DNA from: Cheilinus undulatus
Taxonomy: Eukaryota; Chordata; Actinopteri; Labriformes; Labridae
Direction of reading: 5' to 3'
DNA length: 64,000 nt
NCBI RefSeq assembly: GCF_018320785.1
Contig: NC_054886.1
Span: forward strand, 4,897,207-4,961,206
The notes under the pieces were generated by a model that was not told the DNA's origin, ran no database searches, and saw only the letters and a program-made list of their open reading frames with translations. Shown one piece after another: positions 62,671 to 64,000 of the stretch. How positions within the stretch are numbered: position 1 is the stretch's first letter; every line of letters begins with the position of its first letter. The position numbers and the translations under genes are program-made.

Positions 62671-63314
62671 CATTCATGTGCTCATCTTTCAGCTTGTCCT
62701 TGTACTCTTTAGTAGCCTTACCAGCAGCGTAGTAGCATGGATGCCTCTGTCTGTTTAAATGGGTTGAATTTACTGGCGTTGATCTACGTCCCGACCCTTT
62801 GTTTCCCCGCCTTGGTAACTGTCACCAGGTTAGACAAAGAGTCTTTTCAAATAGAACTGAATAAATCTTTAATAAATCTTTTCTTTCCACCTATGGTGGA
62901 AATTTGCTTCAGGCTCTCCAGATACTTACAGCAGCAGAAATCATTCAGGAAATCAATAAGAGAGACAAACAAGAGCTAGATTTCACACATGAACCTCCTG
63001 AGAGCCCAGCTTTTGTTTGGGATGTATTTTTAGTTTCTCCCATTTATCTGGGATAATCTGGACCTGATGAATATAAAACCTACGCCTTGCTGTTGTTTTC
63101 ACCACATCTCTGGAAGAACCTGTGTCTGCAGAAACAACACACTGAGGAGATGACGTACATGTTAGCTGTCAGGCCGTTCACTCAGTGAGAAAAGGCATCA
63201 GCCTTCCAGAGATGATTGGTGTCAGTTTTCTGCTGATGGACCACAACAACTTGTAAAAGCCAAATATGAACTAAATTTCTACTAAAAGATATGGATGGAA
63301 CATTTCCTTTACAT

Positions 63315-63642
63315 CAGTGGTTCCCAACCTGGGGTCTGGGTCCCCCTAGGGGGAATGCCAAAGATCTTGGGAGGGGGGGCGACTTTGCTCTGAGGTTATC
63401 AAAATTAGATTTGCAGGCAATAAGTAAAATCGTGATCAAACACTTAATAAATAGTTTATACAATGGTCTTTTGGTAAGAAAAAACCTGTGACGAGCCACT
63501 TTCTTAAGGTTTTATCAATGAAACAATTAAATAGCCTAGATGTTGGTTTTTGGCAACAATATGACATTCTAATTTTTTTGTTAATGTTTTGGGGGGACTC
63601 AATGATTAGGGAGCTCCAAGGAAAAATGGTTGAGAACCACTG
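63315..63642. mobile_element. Non-autonomous element with CAGTGGTTCCCAACC ends
   Basis: CAGTGGTTCCCAACCTGGGG at the left and GGTTGAGAACCACTG at the right are inverted. The flanks CTTTACAT (63307-63314) and CTTTAGAG (63643-63650) match at 6 of 8 positions, suggesting a hAT-size target duplication that has decayed. About 328 bp, with GGGGG tracts inside both ends. Confidence 0.8.
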
Positions 63643-63654
63643 CTTTAGAGCGAT

Positions 63655-64000
63655 GAGAGATTTCCAGAACATAAGAATCACACCAATTCTTTGAGATTTT
63701 TGCAAGAGATTGCCAAACATTTCTGTAAAAATTTGTTTAAAAAAATTCAATTTAAAAGACAAAAATTTCTTTAAATGTTCCCCAAGCATTTCGGCAAAAC
63801 TTTCTGAAAAAGCACAAATGATCAAGTAAAATTTTCCCCAGAAAGTACAAAAAAAACTCCTGAAAGTTTTCAAGCAAATTCCCCAAAATATCTGAGCAAA
63901 TTCCATCCTGAAGTCCTAAGCAAATACCAAAAATTAACAAATAAATGCCCCCCAATATATTGTGGAAATTATGGAAAATTCGGAACATATCCAGCTGAAC
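63655..64000 (-). repeat. Degenerate AAATTCCCCAAA-like array (reverse of 9000-9660)
   Basis: Irregular units such as CAAGCAAATTCCCCAAAATA, TTTCTGAAAAAGC and AAATTTTCCCCAGAAA run to the end of the window. They are the reverse-complement type of the array at 9000-9660. The long Phe/Leu-rich minus-strand frame at 63436-63906 overlaps it and is not a gene. Confidence 0.55.

Larger units (their letters stand above)
57984..64000 (+). other. Intron 1 of the unidentified gene (partial)
   Basis: No second exon was recognised in 6 kb. It holds an AGCT-rich degenerate tract (58453-58680), a SINE (58842-59032), DNA elements at 61952-62670 and 63315-63642, and an array at 63655-64000. A repeat end (GAGGCCATATTGCCCAGCTC) lies at about 60830-60858. 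The stretch 59050-60800 shows nothing I can name. Confidence 0.5.

Noticed and set aside
63436-63906. 156-codon minus-strand open frame
   Set aside because: It overlaps a non-autonomous element and the degenerate AAATTCCCC array; its Phe-rich composition follows from the repeat.

Overview
The window looks like genomic DNA from a ray-finned (teleost) fish, most likely a percomorph. The evidence is split genes with GT/AG introns, protein sequences that follow vertebrate KIRREL1, NDUFS2 and FCER1G closely, and an AT-rich background full of fish-type DNA transposon debris (Tc1-like transposase remnants, non-autonomous hAT-like elements, one tRNA-derived SINE). No bacterial, CRISPR or viral gene was seen.

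All recognisable genes lie on the + strand. (1) 1836-12966 holds the last four coding exons of kirrel1, a nephrin-like adhesion protein: the transmembrane segment, cytoplasmic tail and C-terminal PDZ ligand THV. A 3' UTR of about 4.3 kb ends near 17255. (2) 18357-38667 is a complete 14-exon ndufs2, the 49-kDa core subunit of mitochondrial complex I. It predicts 466 residues with every splice phase consistent. (3) 39189-53141 is a complete 5-exon fcer1g, the ITAM-bearing Fc receptor gamma chain, predicting 95 residues and starting only 521 bp after the ndufs2 stop. (4) 57929-57983 is a probable first coding exon, encoding a signal peptide, of an unidentified secreted or membrane protein whose remaining exons lie beyond the window.

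The rest is introns and intergenic DNA dominated by decayed mobile elements. They include five elements with target-site duplications, one nested pair, four independent Tc1-like remnants, two inverted copies of one element flanking ndufs2 exons 3-4, several AT-rich arrays with a loose period near 20 nt, and a 690-bp GATA-motif-rich microsatellite in fcer1g intron 1.

The genes do not form a pathway. Their proximity reflects conserved vertebrate linkage: human NDUFS2 and FCER1G are also adjacent, and KIRREL1 is on the same chromosome arm (1q23). I found no convincing new biological system. The most testable points are the inverted repeats around ndufs2 exons 3-4, the 24-nt fcer1g exon that carries half of the ITAM, and the unidentified gene with upstream ORFs at 57.9 kb.
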